Shown here piece after piece: positions 30,372 through 40,174 of a DNA stretch of 64,000 bases. Made by a program: the position numbers and the translations under genes. The DNA is from Gracilaria vermiculophylla (lineage: Eukaryota > Rhodophyta > Florideophyceae > Gracilariales > Gracilariaceae), in the NCBI GenBank assembly GCA_019155205.2, contig JAHNZQ020000010.1:2290092-2354091 (forward strand), read 5' to 3'. Numbering within the stretch: position 1 is the first letter of the stretch; every line of letters starts with the position of its first letter. Under the pieces are notes generated by a model. The model worked only from the letters and a program-made list of their open reading frames with translations, made no database searches and was not told the DNA's origin.

Positions 30372-31452
30372 CCGGCAATGACGCGCTCACGCTCAAGCGA
30401 TACAGGGGAGCCCCCCACTTTGACGGTAGAACGTTGCCGGTCTACGAACGACATACTTACTCGCACGAACTTATTTGCATTGGTTTAGACATCCACTTAG
30501 GCTTCAATTGCTCCAACTACCGTAGCCATCGTTAAATACGGCGCACAATTTTATTGGCCATGGCGCGGAGATGATCCTACCTGACACGTCTCGCACACAA
30601 GTTTTGACCTCGCACCTTCAGCCCCCCAATTAGACAAATGAAGTTCGATCAATCTTTTCTTCGGTACGGGTGGTGTTGCCTGGGCGTGGACTCTTATGTT
30701 GCGATTTTCGCGAGAAGATAGCAAGTATACATAACACAGCACAGAAACAAGTTTTCCGTCACGTAACACTTTACGAACGCTTTAGAAATATGAGAAAAGT
30801 CACTCTTGTTTTTCGTAAGGGGTTAGGGGATGGTAAAAGTTGGGTGCACACCTCTGCGTTCACAGAATATTGACGTCGCTATGCGCCTTTCATATTTCTT
30901 TTTGTCTTTAACTCTTTGTTCCACACCCTGACACAGCACAAGGCCAGCGGATTTTCTTTATATGCATAAAACGTAGCGTTGCACCGTGAGAGCTGGGGGA
31001 ATGGGTTGAGCAAAGTAAATCATCGTATTCTCTGCATTTAGAGTCTGACGCAGAAGGTTGTGAAGTTAATGTGGCAGATGCTGACATTTCTATTAAGCAT
31101 CATATGATCAACGCGAGACTTGTCAGCCACGCTTTACAGTTCTATAACCATTAGTGAAACCGAAACACGTATGACTTTCTTTAAAACTCTTCATCTCCGA
31201 GACTTGAGGATGCTAAAATGAATCGTGATCGATCTCGTTGGGAAACAAAGAAACAATTAAACTGCACATGAACACTTCAAGCGGTAAGCACAATTCATTC
31301 GGCAAGCTGAACTCCCCACAAACAGATGTCTGACGAAACCTTCATCAAATTCGCAAGGCACGTATTCCACAGAACTATCGATCCGATGTCCCATCACCAA
31401 AGTAGCAAAGATTGGAGTTGTCTTCATACAGAATTTCTGCATCGTACTTTCT
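30372..31452. other. Intergenic; promoter side of MnmE and of the beta-propeller gene
   Basis: No recognisable gene. The region should hold the divergent promoters of both neighbours and possibly a 5' exon of the downstream membrane protein. A GTAAGC string at 31285 could be a donor site, but the short ORF before it is not signal-peptide-like. Confidence 0.4.
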
Positions 31453-33042
31453 GTGAATTTCGACACTACTACCCAAGCGAGAGGGGAATCAAGTATGCCA
31501 GGAGTGTTTGTTCCGATTGCCTACATTGGTAATGATTCGAGAAGCAACGACGAGCCTGTTGTTCTTGAAGTAAGATTTGATGATTCTGTTTTTGTCGGAG
31601 GAACTACTTCTCCCTTCGAACGACGTTCCGAGAGCGACCTGGGTGTTCCTCGTTCGCAAGGTTTGAGGAGAGAAGATGCTTTTATTGCAAAAATCCTAGG
31701 GAAAAGAAGGACGATAGAGTGGGTCTATCGCATTGGGACCTCCGGAGAAGACAGGCTGCAAACCATGGTTCTCAGTGAGGACGGGAGATATCTTTACGTA
31801 GCTGGGAGAACGTTTGGCCAATTTCCTGGCACACCTAACAAAGGCCAGGCGGATATTTTCATCATCAAGTACGATGTTGGCGGAAACGGGCTCGATGAGG
31901 TGTGGTCAACTCCGCTGGTGGTAGGATCGATAGCGTCAGAAACTGTAACTCGCTTGAAAATAGACCCTGCGAATGACACAATCATCTACGCTACAGGCTT
32001 CACAACCGGGAATTTGTTTCAGGGTCGCCCCCAAAGCGGCAACGGACTATCAGATGTTATTCTTTTCTCATTTTCCGCTTTTGATGGGTCTTTGCTGTGG
32101 GGTACGCAGTTCGGAACAGATTTCGCTGATAGCGGAATCGGTATCATAGTCTCCAACGAAGAAAACGGTCCAATGTTTGTTGGAGGGATAACCGAGAGAC
32201 GTATTGGTCAGTATACTTTCGGGAATTTCCATCTGTACAAGTTTTCGAGAACTGGGAATACCCTGGGAAGTTTGCTTCTTCGTTCGTACTCTCGGGAACA
32301 ATTGGTGGGCTTCCAAAGACACCCCATGCTTCCAAGCTCCCTGGTTGCACTAGGATCATCGTGGTTAGACATACGAAATGGGTACGACGTGTTTGTCAAA
32401 AAAGTCATTAGTGGGTTTGACCTGCGCGATATAGGGTATTCAGAGGTTGATATAGATGATGTGGGAGAGGGTGAGTACACAGTTCGACTGCAATCAGCCG
32501 ACCGAAGTCATGATTACGCATCCGGACTGATTATAGATAATCAAACCGGCCGGCTTATCATATCAGGGTATACAGCTGGATCCTTTGAGAACAACACGGT
32601 TAATAATGGCGTAGTAGCACCCTTCATTGCTTCTGTCAATCCTTTAAACGTCTCTGCATATGAAGCAGTGCAGCTGGAATTGGTTGGGGTAGACAGTTGG
32701 GTAGAAATCGCTGCTATCGGAATGACGTTGGACCGCAACGGAGTATACTATGCTGCAAAAGAGAAAAATGAGAGCAGCAACCAATTTCACACGGTGATGG
32801 GATCGTTTGGGTTCCCAAGTTCCTGGAAGAACTCCATCGAAATTCGCCCATCACCACCTCCAAGTCCATCGCCCTCTCCGAGACCGGGGGATGGCACATC
32901 TTCATCGCTCAAGCTCTCGCCGTTTGTCATCGCCGGCATCGCTTGCGCTGGAGTTGTAGGTGCTTTACTTGTGTTTTGGATAATCACAATGTTACGGAGA
33001 TGCAGAAAGACGCCAGGCTTTAGAAGCCATACACATGCATAA
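31453..33042 (+). CDS. Single-pass membrane protein with beta-propeller-like repeats
   Basis: Frame of 529 codons. Repeats of the SBBP type (DDSVFVGGTTS, RYLYVAGRTFGQFPG, IIYATGFTTGNLF, GPMFVGGITE, RLIISGYTAGSF) occur from about residue 43 to 380 and suggest an extracellular beta-propeller. Then come a Pro/Ser stalk (about 473-484), one strongly hydrophobic segment, FVIAGIACAGVVGALLVFWI (about 495-514), and a basic stop-transfer RRCRK. That is type I topology with a short cytosolic tail. No signal peptide is encoded: the frame begins with polar sequence or, from the second Met (residue 15), MPGVFVPIAYIGN. A signal exon may therefore lie upstream behind an unseen intron. Ligand and role are unknown; such proteins are candidates for surface adhesion or recognition. 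Confidence 0.7.
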   Translation: MNFDTTTQARGESSMPGVFVPIAYIGNDSRSNDEPVVLEVRFDDSVFVGGTTSPFERRSESDLGVPRSQGLRREDAFIAKILGKRRTIEWVYRIGTSGEDRLQTMVLSEDGRYLYVAGRTFGQFPGTPNKGQADIFIIKYDVGGNGLDEVWSTPLVVGSIASETVTRLKIDPANDTIIYATGFTTGNLFQGRPQSGNGLSDVILFSFSAFDGSLLWGTQFGTDFADSGIGIIVSNEENGPMFVGGITERRIGQYTFGNFHLYKFSRTGNTLGSLLLRSYSREQLVGFQRHPMLPSSLVALGSSWLDIRNGYDVFVKKVISGFDLRDIGYSEVDIDDVGEGEYTVRLQSADRSHDYASGLIIDNQTGRLIISGYTAGSFENNTVNNGVVAPFIASVNPLNVSAYEAVQLELVGVDSWVEIAAIGMTLDRNGVYYAAKEKNESSNQFHTVMGSFGFPSSWKNSIEIRPSPPPSPSPSPRPGDGTSSSLKLSPFVIAGIACAGVVGALLVFWIITMLRRCRKTPGFRSHTHA

Positions 33043-33517
33043 AAAAAAACGCGGCGCGGCCGACGGGAAGAAGAATGTACCAGCTCTCTGGGGGTATGAC
33101 GGGAAAGCGGGTGGACGGAGAATACCGGCGTGGTTTGGCAGAATAGAAAAGCGGCTTGTGCCAAGTAAAGGTGCGCGTTTCAAACCATGGACTTGAAGGC
33201 GTTGGTGCCTCACAGTTCTCTCCAGCTTGAAGTGAAGGAGAAAGCACAAGGGTGCCCTTTGAATGGTGGTACAGTACAAACGCCGTGCGAGGGCCCGGCG
33301 GCAATGGTGCAGTTGGCCTCTGCTTCTCCCTCTCTGCCTCCCAAGGCAGAAGCGTGGCACGCAGCCACGTCACACTGTGACAGCTACTGCACAAGCGCAA
33401 CCGTGACCACGCACCCGCGAGTCGCGCCCGACACGGGTCCCTCCGCTCTTCAGTGATCGCGCCTCACGCTTCACCACCAGCCGAGCGACTGCGTCCGGCA
33501 ACACCCGGCCATGTTCC

Positions 33518-33527
33518 TTTTCCCGCC
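33518..33527 (+). promoter_or_regulatory. E2F-type site upstream of dihydroorotase
   Basis: TTTTCCCGCC, an E2F-consensus match, ends about 50 bases before the dihydroorotase ATG. Pyrimidine synthesis genes are often S-phase regulated, so the placement is plausible, but this is motif-level evidence only. Confidence 0.4.
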
Positions 33528-33577
33528 TGCTCTTCACCCTCATTCAAACAGTTTTAAAGCGTCGCCAATTAGCCGCC

Positions 33578-34657
33578 ATGCCCCTTATTAGCAGCGACGC
33601 TTCGCCAACAGGCCTGACCATTCGACGACCAGATGACTTCCACGTTCACTTTCGTGACGAAGAAATGCTCAAAGTCGTGGCGCCTTATACAGCCCGTAAC
33701 TTTGCCAGGGCAATCGTCATGCCCAATCTCCAGCCCCCTGTCTGCACTGCCGAACACGCTTCGGCGTACAGGCAGAGGATCAAACGTGCGTTGCCTACGA
33801 ATCCCGCCTTTCAACCTCTTATGACTCTGTATCTCACAGACAACACAACCCCGGAAATAATTCGCCAAGCGCACGCAACTGGTTTTGTCAAGGCTTGCAA
33901 ACTATACCCTGCAGGCGCAACAACCAATTCAGCCAGCGGCGTCACCGCCGTCGAGAATGTGTTTGATGCGTTGGAGACCATGCAGCAACTCGGCATGGTT
34001 TTGTGTGTTCATGGCGAATCCACGGAGGCCAACGTTGAAATCTTTGATCGAGAACATCGTTTTATTGAGGCGACGCTGCCCATGTTGTTGCAACGCTTTC
34101 CAACGCTCAAGATTGTCCTGGAGCATGTCACCACATCAGAAGCTGTGCAAATCGTCAAGCACACTCCAGGCAACAGGCTAGCCGCCACCATCACAGCCCA
34201 TCATCTGCTGTATTCTCTCCAAGCTATATTTGCAGGCGCCAAGATTCGACCCGCGATGTTTTGTTTGCCTATCTTGAAACGCGAGGTACATAGGCAGGCA
34301 CTGTTACGAGCTATAGCCGACGATGACCAGGGCAAGTTCTTTGCAGGAACTGATTCTGCCCCTCATCTTGCAAGCGCCAAGTTCTGTAGCGCCGGCTGTG
34401 CAGGCATCTTTTCTGCACACGCTGCGATTGAACTCTACGCCGAAGCCTTCGAAGAGGCTGGCTGCTTGGAAAAGCTCGAAGCTTTCATTAGTGAACACGG
34501 AGCGCGCTTTTACGGCCTGCCGTTGAATGAAGGATCTATTACATTAATCAAACAATCTCAAACAATTGCTTCAAAGGTTACAGTTCCTGGCCTTGGTGCC
34601 ATTGTACCGCTTCGTGCAGGTGAACAAGTCCAGTGGTCAATCCACGAAGTCAAATGA
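33578..34657 (+). CDS. pyrC: Dihydroorotase, type II (PyrC/URA4 class)
   Basis: Third step of de novo pyrimidine synthesis: cyclises N-carbamoyl-L-aspartate to dihydroorotate. The 359-codon frame matches the size of bacterial PyrC, yeast URA4 and plant PYR4 (about 345). The zinc ligands are visible: the HxH pair in DDFHVHFRD (H22, H24), the carboxylated lysine in ACKLYPAGATTNS (K108), the histidines in VCVHGE-type and LEHVTT motifs, and the catalytic Asp in GTDSAPH. There is no obvious transit peptide, although plant versions are organellar. A free-standing type II enzyme, not an animal-type CAD fusion, is the plant and algal pattern. The gene converges on the hydrolase with 107 bases between stops. 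Confidence 0.96.
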   Translation: MPLISSDASPTGLTIRRPDDFHVHFRDEEMLKVVAPYTARNFARAIVMPNLQPPVCTAEHASAYRQRIKRALPTNPAFQPLMTLYLTDNTTPEIIRQAHATGFVKACKLYPAGATTNSASGVTAVENVFDALETMQQLGMVLCVHGESTEANVEIFDREHRFIEATLPMLLQRFPTLKIVLEHVTTSEAVQIVKHTPGNRLAATITAHHLLYSLQAIFAGAKIRPAMFCLPILKREVHRQALLRAIADDDQGKFFAGTDSAPHLASAKFCSAGCAGIFSAHAAIELYAEAFEEAGCLEKLEAFISEHGARFYGLPLNEGSITLIKQSQTIASKVTVPGLGAIVPLRAGEQVQWSIHEVK

Positions 34658-34764
34658 GCGAATTCTCCATTTTTGAATGCAGAGACCATTGTTGGTCAAT
34701 CATTTGATATGTCTTTGTTCCATGAGTTAAACGGAGCTGAGCGGTTTGGATTTTGGAATGATAA

Positions 34765-35871
34765 CTACGATATATGACGAGAAACCCTCAGGGTCTTTTC
34801 AAAGAACTCAAGTGTTTGATCAAAGTACTCTGAAGTAATTTCGTGTGTTGCCCATGCTCGGTTTAATTCCTCCGATAATGGGGAAGCATCAGCAACAAGT
34901 AAATCATCCATTCTGCTTTGCAAATGCTGAACAGCATTTCTCCAAGATGAGACCCTGGGATTAGATTTCAGACGCCACACCGAATCCAAGTGTCCCTCAG
35001 AATTCAATGCAGTCACAATTTCAGAAGCGAGAGAATGGTCTAGATGCGGAATTGCCTGGAATAGGAATTGAGGTGTCACTGGTTTGGGATCTACTCTGAA
35101 CTCCGTGCATGGAACTCCCAAATTTAATAACTTTGACATCGAGAAGGCAACCATCTTTGCAGTTCGTCCATCTCGGTAGGCCATGTGGGTAAACACATGT
35201 GGAACGTAAGTGATTTCTTTGACGGCGAAATTATCGGCCCAAACCCCTATGACGGACGACGAAACAATTGAGTTGACCGCCATCACAGGAGAACGAAGAG
35301 GAAGCGAGGAAGCGAACATTCCTCCTGATGAAACACCAACAGCAAACAACGGTCTCTCTGGATTGTAGACGTCAAGCTCCCTTGTAACGTTTAAAGCGGA
35401 ATCGATTCTATCATAGTCGGCTCCTATTCGAGCCTCCGGATGAGTTTGCCAACATTTGCGTTTGCGATCGGTGGAAGAAACTGCAATAACCGAATACCCT
35501 CGAAGCAAAGAGTGGTGTGTAATCTTCATTTCTTCTGGAAGTCCAATACATTCTCGGCATAATGCTGACGATGGAAACCAATCAGTAGCAGAATGTGAAC
35601 AGCCGTGAAGAAGGAGAATAGTACCCACAGGATTATTGGCCCTCTGGAACACTAATTCCGTTCCATCGTGTGTTATATGTCTACTACCGTTCAAAGGTAA
35701 TAGAGGTACGAATACTGGCTTTTGGGCGCTCGCAAGAGGTTGCTGACCTAAGGCTGTGACATATTCCGCGTTCAGATACGAACTATCAGGGACAGGAAGT
35801 CCAGCAAAAGAAAGACTAATGATAAATGCTGTGAATGCTATTGTGCCTGAGATAATACGTGCGTAGAACAT
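34765..35871 (-). CDS. Alpha/beta hydrolase with N-terminal signal or anchor
   Basis: I chose the ATG at 35871, which gives 368 residues starting MFYARIISGTIAFTAFIISLSFAG, a signal peptide or signal anchor. The frame is open upstream to 36174 but adds no conserved sequence. The fold signature is TILLLHGCSHSATDWFP (oxyanion HG) and the nucleophile elbow VGVSSGG, with Ser as the likely catalytic residue. CRECIGLPEE, between strand and helix, may carry a structural disulfide and is shared, in my recollection, with a plant and algal family of unknown substrate. The C-terminal His-containing stretch is less clear (HLDHSLASEIV or SEGHLDSVW). Likely secreted or facing the secretory lumen. Confidence 0.7.
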   Translation of the reverse strand: MFYARIISGTIAFTAFIISLSFAGLPVPDSSYLNAEYVTALGQQPLASAQKPVFVPLLPLNGSRHITHDGTELVFQRANNPVGTILLLHGCSHSATDWFPSSALCRECIGLPEEMKITHHSLLRGYSVIAVSSTDRKRKCWQTHPEARIGADYDRIDSALNVTRELDVYNPERPLFAVGVSSGGMFASSLPLRSPVMAVNSIVSSSVIGVWADNFAVKEITYVPHVFTHMAYRDGRTAKMVAFSMSKLLNLGVPCTEFRVDPKPVTPQFLFQAIPHLDHSLASEIVTALNSEGHLDSVWRLKSNPRVSSWRNAVQHLQSRMDDLLVADASPLSEELNRAWATHEITSEYFDQTLEFFEKTLRVSRHIS

Positions 35872-37406
35872 TGTTGTGGAGGGCCGGCGGTCCAAAACTC
35901 CAAATGGTTGAAAGTTTGCACTTGCTTGTAGACCGTCATTTGACAGTCCGGTTATGAGATGCATCCACCGCATCAACATATGCTGAAAAACTCCGAATCC
36001 GAAGACTCCAGATGTACGTAAAGCAAGACAGGGATAAATGTGATAAACACGTTTTGCTTGCCAACAAAAAATGTGTTTGGATACCTCGAGCTGCTTGTGT
36101 TGAAAGGACGAAGGTATGGAAAGAAAGGAATGGGTATGGGAATGCGCTGCCCACGGCGAATAACTGGAAAACACTTCGTTTTAAGGTTGTTGTTCCTGTC
36201 TGATATCCCAACCAGAACGAATGTTCAATTGGACCGATTAGATTGCAACTTCATTGGGTCTGCGTTTCTATTTCAGCCCACCATGGGTCTCTCAGCGTTC
36301 GCTCTAGAAGAAGAATCCCGCAAGTGAAAGACCTGACGAGCGCTTGAAGATCATGCTCCTCGTTGTCGCGAGAACGAAACGTAGAATCAACGCGGTTTTT
36401 GCATTCTCTGCAAAACACCTGTGCTGATAACCGAGCCCAAATGGGTATCCTCGCCGATATACAGTTTGAACACGGTGTCAATCTATTACTTAAAATATGC
36501 AATAAACTGCATGATACGACGGTACTGTAGATACAGTTGTTTTCGACAAGTTACTGTAGAACAGCTGAAGACGTGGCCGATCCGCAAAAATGCCAGGAAA
36601 AAAGAGCACCCGAAAAACAGTGCCGAGGCCTTTTTTTTTCTTTTCATGGCCTTCTGTACAATTTTTTTTCGTTTCATGGCCTTCTGCACAATTTTTCTTA
36701 GTCCTTCCTAACTAAAATAAATTTATTTCTTTGTCGGAAAGAAAAGCTCAGGAAACTACGCAAGCCTGGAGAACTTTCACTGGGTATGTCACCCGTTTAA
36801 CAGGATAGAACGTACCAATAGACCCCGACTCGACGGCTGGTCGCCAAAAATTGTCTCCCTCTCAAACCAGAGCTTGGTCTTTCTTCCCGGTGCCAGGCTT
36901 TTTATCTGGTCACATTCTTTTTTTGAATCCTGAACAAAACAAACTTGACTCATGTGCAGCCTATTGTGAACTCCCGCCATCTTTTGCCTTTCGTTGAGAG
37001 ATCAATACAACATCCTTCAGACCAGTCGTTGCAAAGTAGAGGAAAGCACGTTCAACTTGTGATGCGTTTGAAGTCGTTCTACTCAAATGAGAGATATGTC
37101 CGTTGTCCAAGTTTTTGGCTCTTTATTTGTTCGAAATGTGACGCCTAACTCTGTGGTTTTCTTCTCCGTCTTTTTTTCTAATGAACCGGCTTCTCTAAAA
37201 CTGTTTGAAGAAAGAGTCAGTCAGAGAAACACATTTAACGGTCTTGTTGGGTGCCTTTGCTCATGAAAGAGGCGCTGATAGATGCATCACAAAAGTATCA
37301 TAGCAAACGATAAGAACCTTTGCGACGTGCTACCCTCTTGTAGTGCCAGGCGGCTGCGTGGAAGACGACGAATCTCTTGGTCGAAAAGTCGGCGAATGTT
37401 TTTCTC
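35872..37406. other. Intergenic; no gene seen
   Basis: Contains the upstream in-frame extension of the hydrolase (to 36174) and otherwise only short frames. A tandem direct repeat lies at about 36640-36700: two copies of TTTCATGGCCTTCTG followed by ACAATTTTT, spaced about 36 bases. Confidence 0.45.
36643..36702 (+). repeat. Short tandem direct repeat, unit about 36 bp
   Basis: Two adjacent copies of a T-rich unit containing TTTCATGGCCTTCTG-N-ACAATTTTT, differing at one internal base (T or C). No function is apparent. Confidence 0.7.
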
Positions 37407-38441
37407 TTAAAGATTACCGAAAAATCGGGGCAGTTTGCACGTGAAACGACCATCTCGGAAAGCAAACTCGAAGAGGTTGTCCCGCAAGTAAATTGTTATT
37501 TGTCTCCTCTGGTCTTGTGATCTATGTCTATCTTTCTCTTTTCTGTACTTGTCATTTGAAACAATTGGGATACTGTTGCGCATTCCGAACGAAATAATAT
37601 AGTAGTCATCATGAGTTCCACCGGGCGTGTAAAATACCAGGCCGCGTTCATGAAGCTTCTTGATCATCTGCAAGTCTTTGCCTGTGGCTCGATTGCTTCC
37701 GTTGTTAAATCGTGGACCTCTTCGTTCATCAACTACAAACTGAGGAAGAAGAGCAACGGGTTTCATACCTCTCTCAACAAAGAAATCCAGTGCCTGTTTG
37801 ATTTGCATTGCATCGATGCGAGGACGCGGTTCAGAAATCGATCTTTTCAATGTTCTCTGTACACCGAATTCGCGAAAACGTGCAATGTTTTGTCCATCAA
37901 GGACAATATTGGGAGGCGTATCGCTAATCGTAGATATAGAGCCCATCTGTCGATGATGAGCAATGTCCTGCATATCTCTGCCAGAACTCTCCGTATGTTG
38001 AACCAAATGCTTCGATTGTTTCTGTTCACGCGGGTGTAGATGAGCTGTTTCAATTGTACCTTGCATAGACTTGGGAGGCACTAACCGGTGACGATTCTTC
38101 ATTTTCCTGCGAGATCTCTGGTGCTGGTTACAACATGTACAACATACTATACATTTCGGACTGGAAGGCTTCAAAATTATAGCACATTGTTTTTGTCGAT
38201 TGCAACAGCTGACGAACAACTTATTCCCAGTCCTTTCTTTCGGAAAACAGAGACGAGTCATGGCGCAAACCGTGTTTTTTTGTAACAAAGAAGAAAGAAT
38301 GAGCGGAGAAATGCTAAGGAAGGCTTTAATAGCCGCGTGAGAGAAACATACACCGAAACTTTCCAGAACTGTTATGGCTTGCCAGGAATGAAATTGATAT
38401 AGCCTCACTGCAGCCCTCACCCTTTTGGATGGGTATTGCAA
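37407..38441 (-). CDS. NYN-domain ribonuclease, Regnase/ZC3H12A-like
   Basis: The C-terminal half (about residues 180-320) is an NYN/PIN-fold nuclease domain of the ZC3H12A (Regnase, MCPIP1) type, metal-dependent RNases that cut stem-loop RNA. All acidic positions expected from MCPIP1 are present: Asp in NIVLDGQN, the Asp pair in THDDYYIISFG, and Asp in IVSNDKYR. ALDFFVERGMKPVALLP and LQMIKKLHERGLVFYTPGG are typical connecting segments. No CCCH finger follows the domain. The first 100 residues are Cys-rich (CIVCCTCC) and partly hydrophobic, and may be an artefact of the open frame; a later Met, MKNRHRLVPP (about residue 114), is an alternative start. A paralogous domain lies 1.7 kb away on the other strand. 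Confidence 0.75.
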   Translation of the reverse strand: MQYPSKRVRAAVRLYQFHSWQAITVLESFGVCFSHAAIKAFLSISPLILSSLLQKNTVCAMTRLCFPKERTGNKLFVSCCNRQKQCAIILKPSSPKCIVCCTCCNQHQRSRRKMKNRHRLVPPKSMQGTIETAHLHPREQKQSKHLVQHTESSGRDMQDIAHHRQMGSISTISDTPPNIVLDGQNIARFREFGVQRTLKRSISEPRPRIDAMQIKQALDFFVERGMKPVALLPQFVVDERRGPRFNNGSNRATGKDLQMIKKLHERGLVFYTPGGTHDDYYIISFGMRNSIPIVSNDKYRKEKDRHRSQDQRRQITIYLRDNLFEFAFRDGRFTCKLPRFFGNL

Positions 38442-40174
38442 CTACTGTAATTCATTGGCGTGAGTTGTATGCTGTTCGTTCTGAAGTTGATCTACCCATC
38501 TTTTCTATTTTCATTATGGACATTAGTTTTTCATTTGTATACTGATAAGATCGAATGGTGGTTGTTGAACATATCGTTGCACGTCTGCTATGGTGTTCAA
38601 CTCTCAGCATACGACTTGTAAAGCCTTAGTGATATTGAAGTACACTTGCATATCCTTGCTGATTGGTTTGCACGGGCTGCAAGGTACTGATGACCCGGCT
38701 TTGGTTCGAGAATCTCTCGGGATCAGTTGATCACGAGTCAACTTCAGCAATCACGACCTCGTCAATGCTTTTTTTAATGGCAAATGAGACACATGCGAAG
38801 CGTCTTGCTGTGGTGTGCCCCTTACCCGATAAGCTAGAGAGGATGAATGAAGAGGTGTAGTCAGGGATGGAACCAATCCGAGGGGGAGAGATTACAATTC
38901 AGCCGTGCAATCTATTCTGTGATTGCATTTTATTTTCGTTACTAGCCAGAAACTAGATTGCAATCTTCATTGATTTGTCGAGATCAGATTGCAATCTTTC
39001 TTTCCAAAAGCGCATCGCAAAGAAACCCACAATGTTTATCCTAATTATCGTCTGTCTGAACCAATACCATCGCCTTCATCACCAACCCAACGTCCCAGAC
39101 ACGACCATTAACACGTAGGGAAAAAACAAATTTGCTTCAAACACCTGCGCACAATTTCTCATCCGATTTTTTCTTTGACGGTTTAGATTCGGAGTAATTG
39201 CAATATGGATGATAGAGTGCAAGCCTCTCGATCGATTTTTAGTTTGCCCCTCAATTGCAATCGCATGCAATTTGAGGGGAAGAATTGCTAAACAGGACCC
39301 CTAAGATTGCATTCTTCTCGGACTCTTGCAATCTGGAATTGCAATCTTTGGATTGCTACCGATTGCAATCCAATCAACTGCGTTCCACTCCTGAGTGTAG
39401 TGAGGACGAAGGTGACACTTGTCGGAAGCGAAACGCTTCTGCAGGTGAACCTAGTTCTTGCTCAGCACTTCGATACACCTGAGTGTAGCACGACAAAAGT
39501 GATTACTGGCTTGAGTGCATGGTTCAGTTTTAGATTTCTGGGGCTTTGAACATGCCCAATACCTGACAAGGAATTGGTGTTAGCAGTACGCAAAAAGAGA
39601 AAGAGAAACAGGGATCACGACCTTCTCGATTGTTCTCGCGGTCATTTTTTTAGACCACGCGTGACTCAGAAACATGGACGTCTTCTTAAACGGACACAGG
39701 AAGCCTTCTAATGGAATCAGGAGAGAAGCTTCATTCCATTCTCTAGCTAGATAGCGCTGAAGCAGCGTCTTAATTCCAGGGCTGCAGGTGAGATTGATTG
39801 CCTTTCCATTTGATAAGCAATTTGTCTGAGTGAAAAAGTAGAGAAAAGTGACATTCGGTTTGTCTCGCGAACTTCATTGGGAATGAACAGTATTTTGGGA
39901 ACATGAAAAAAATGGAGAACGATTATTGGCCGGTAATTGACACCCGAATAAACTTTTACACTCACAAAGTGACCCATATGTTTTGAAGCTCGAGATTATT
40001 TGCCGTAGTTCTAAAACATCTTGTCTTCATCCTTGTCCAATCAGGAAAGTGTCCCTCGTTGTCAAGTTTGATGGCGATTCTTGCCATGTCTTGATAAGAA
40101 TTTTTTCTTGAGTTCTTACTTCATTACAAGAGTTCAGAACGGCTAAAGGGGAGAAAAACAACAGAGAAACAAGT
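38442..40174. other. Intergenic between the two NYN genes
   Basis: No recognisable gene. The main content is the palindrome cluster at 38903-39375. An imperfect direct repeat based on CTGAGTGTAG...AAGTGA lies at about 39391-39420 and 39479-39508. It probably includes the promoters of the two NYN genes, which point away from each other. Confidence 0.5.
38903..39375. repeat. Cluster of GATTGCAATC palindromes and related half-sites
   Basis: The perfect 10-base palindrome GATTGCAATC occurs at 38956-38965, 38987-38996 and 39361-39370. Near copies are scattered between (AATTGCAATC, TTGCAATCTGG, GATTGCATT and others). At about 39246-39280 a larger inverted repeat pairs CCCCTCAATTGCA with TGCAATTTGAGGGG around a 6-base centre. 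It looks like either a decayed palindromic mobile element or a multi-site protein-binding region. Confidence 0.65.

Noticed and set aside
30242..30466. 74-codon ORF overlapping the MnmE presequence on the same strand
   Set aside because: It overlaps a better-supported gene in another frame and has no recognisable domain, although its composition is protein-like.
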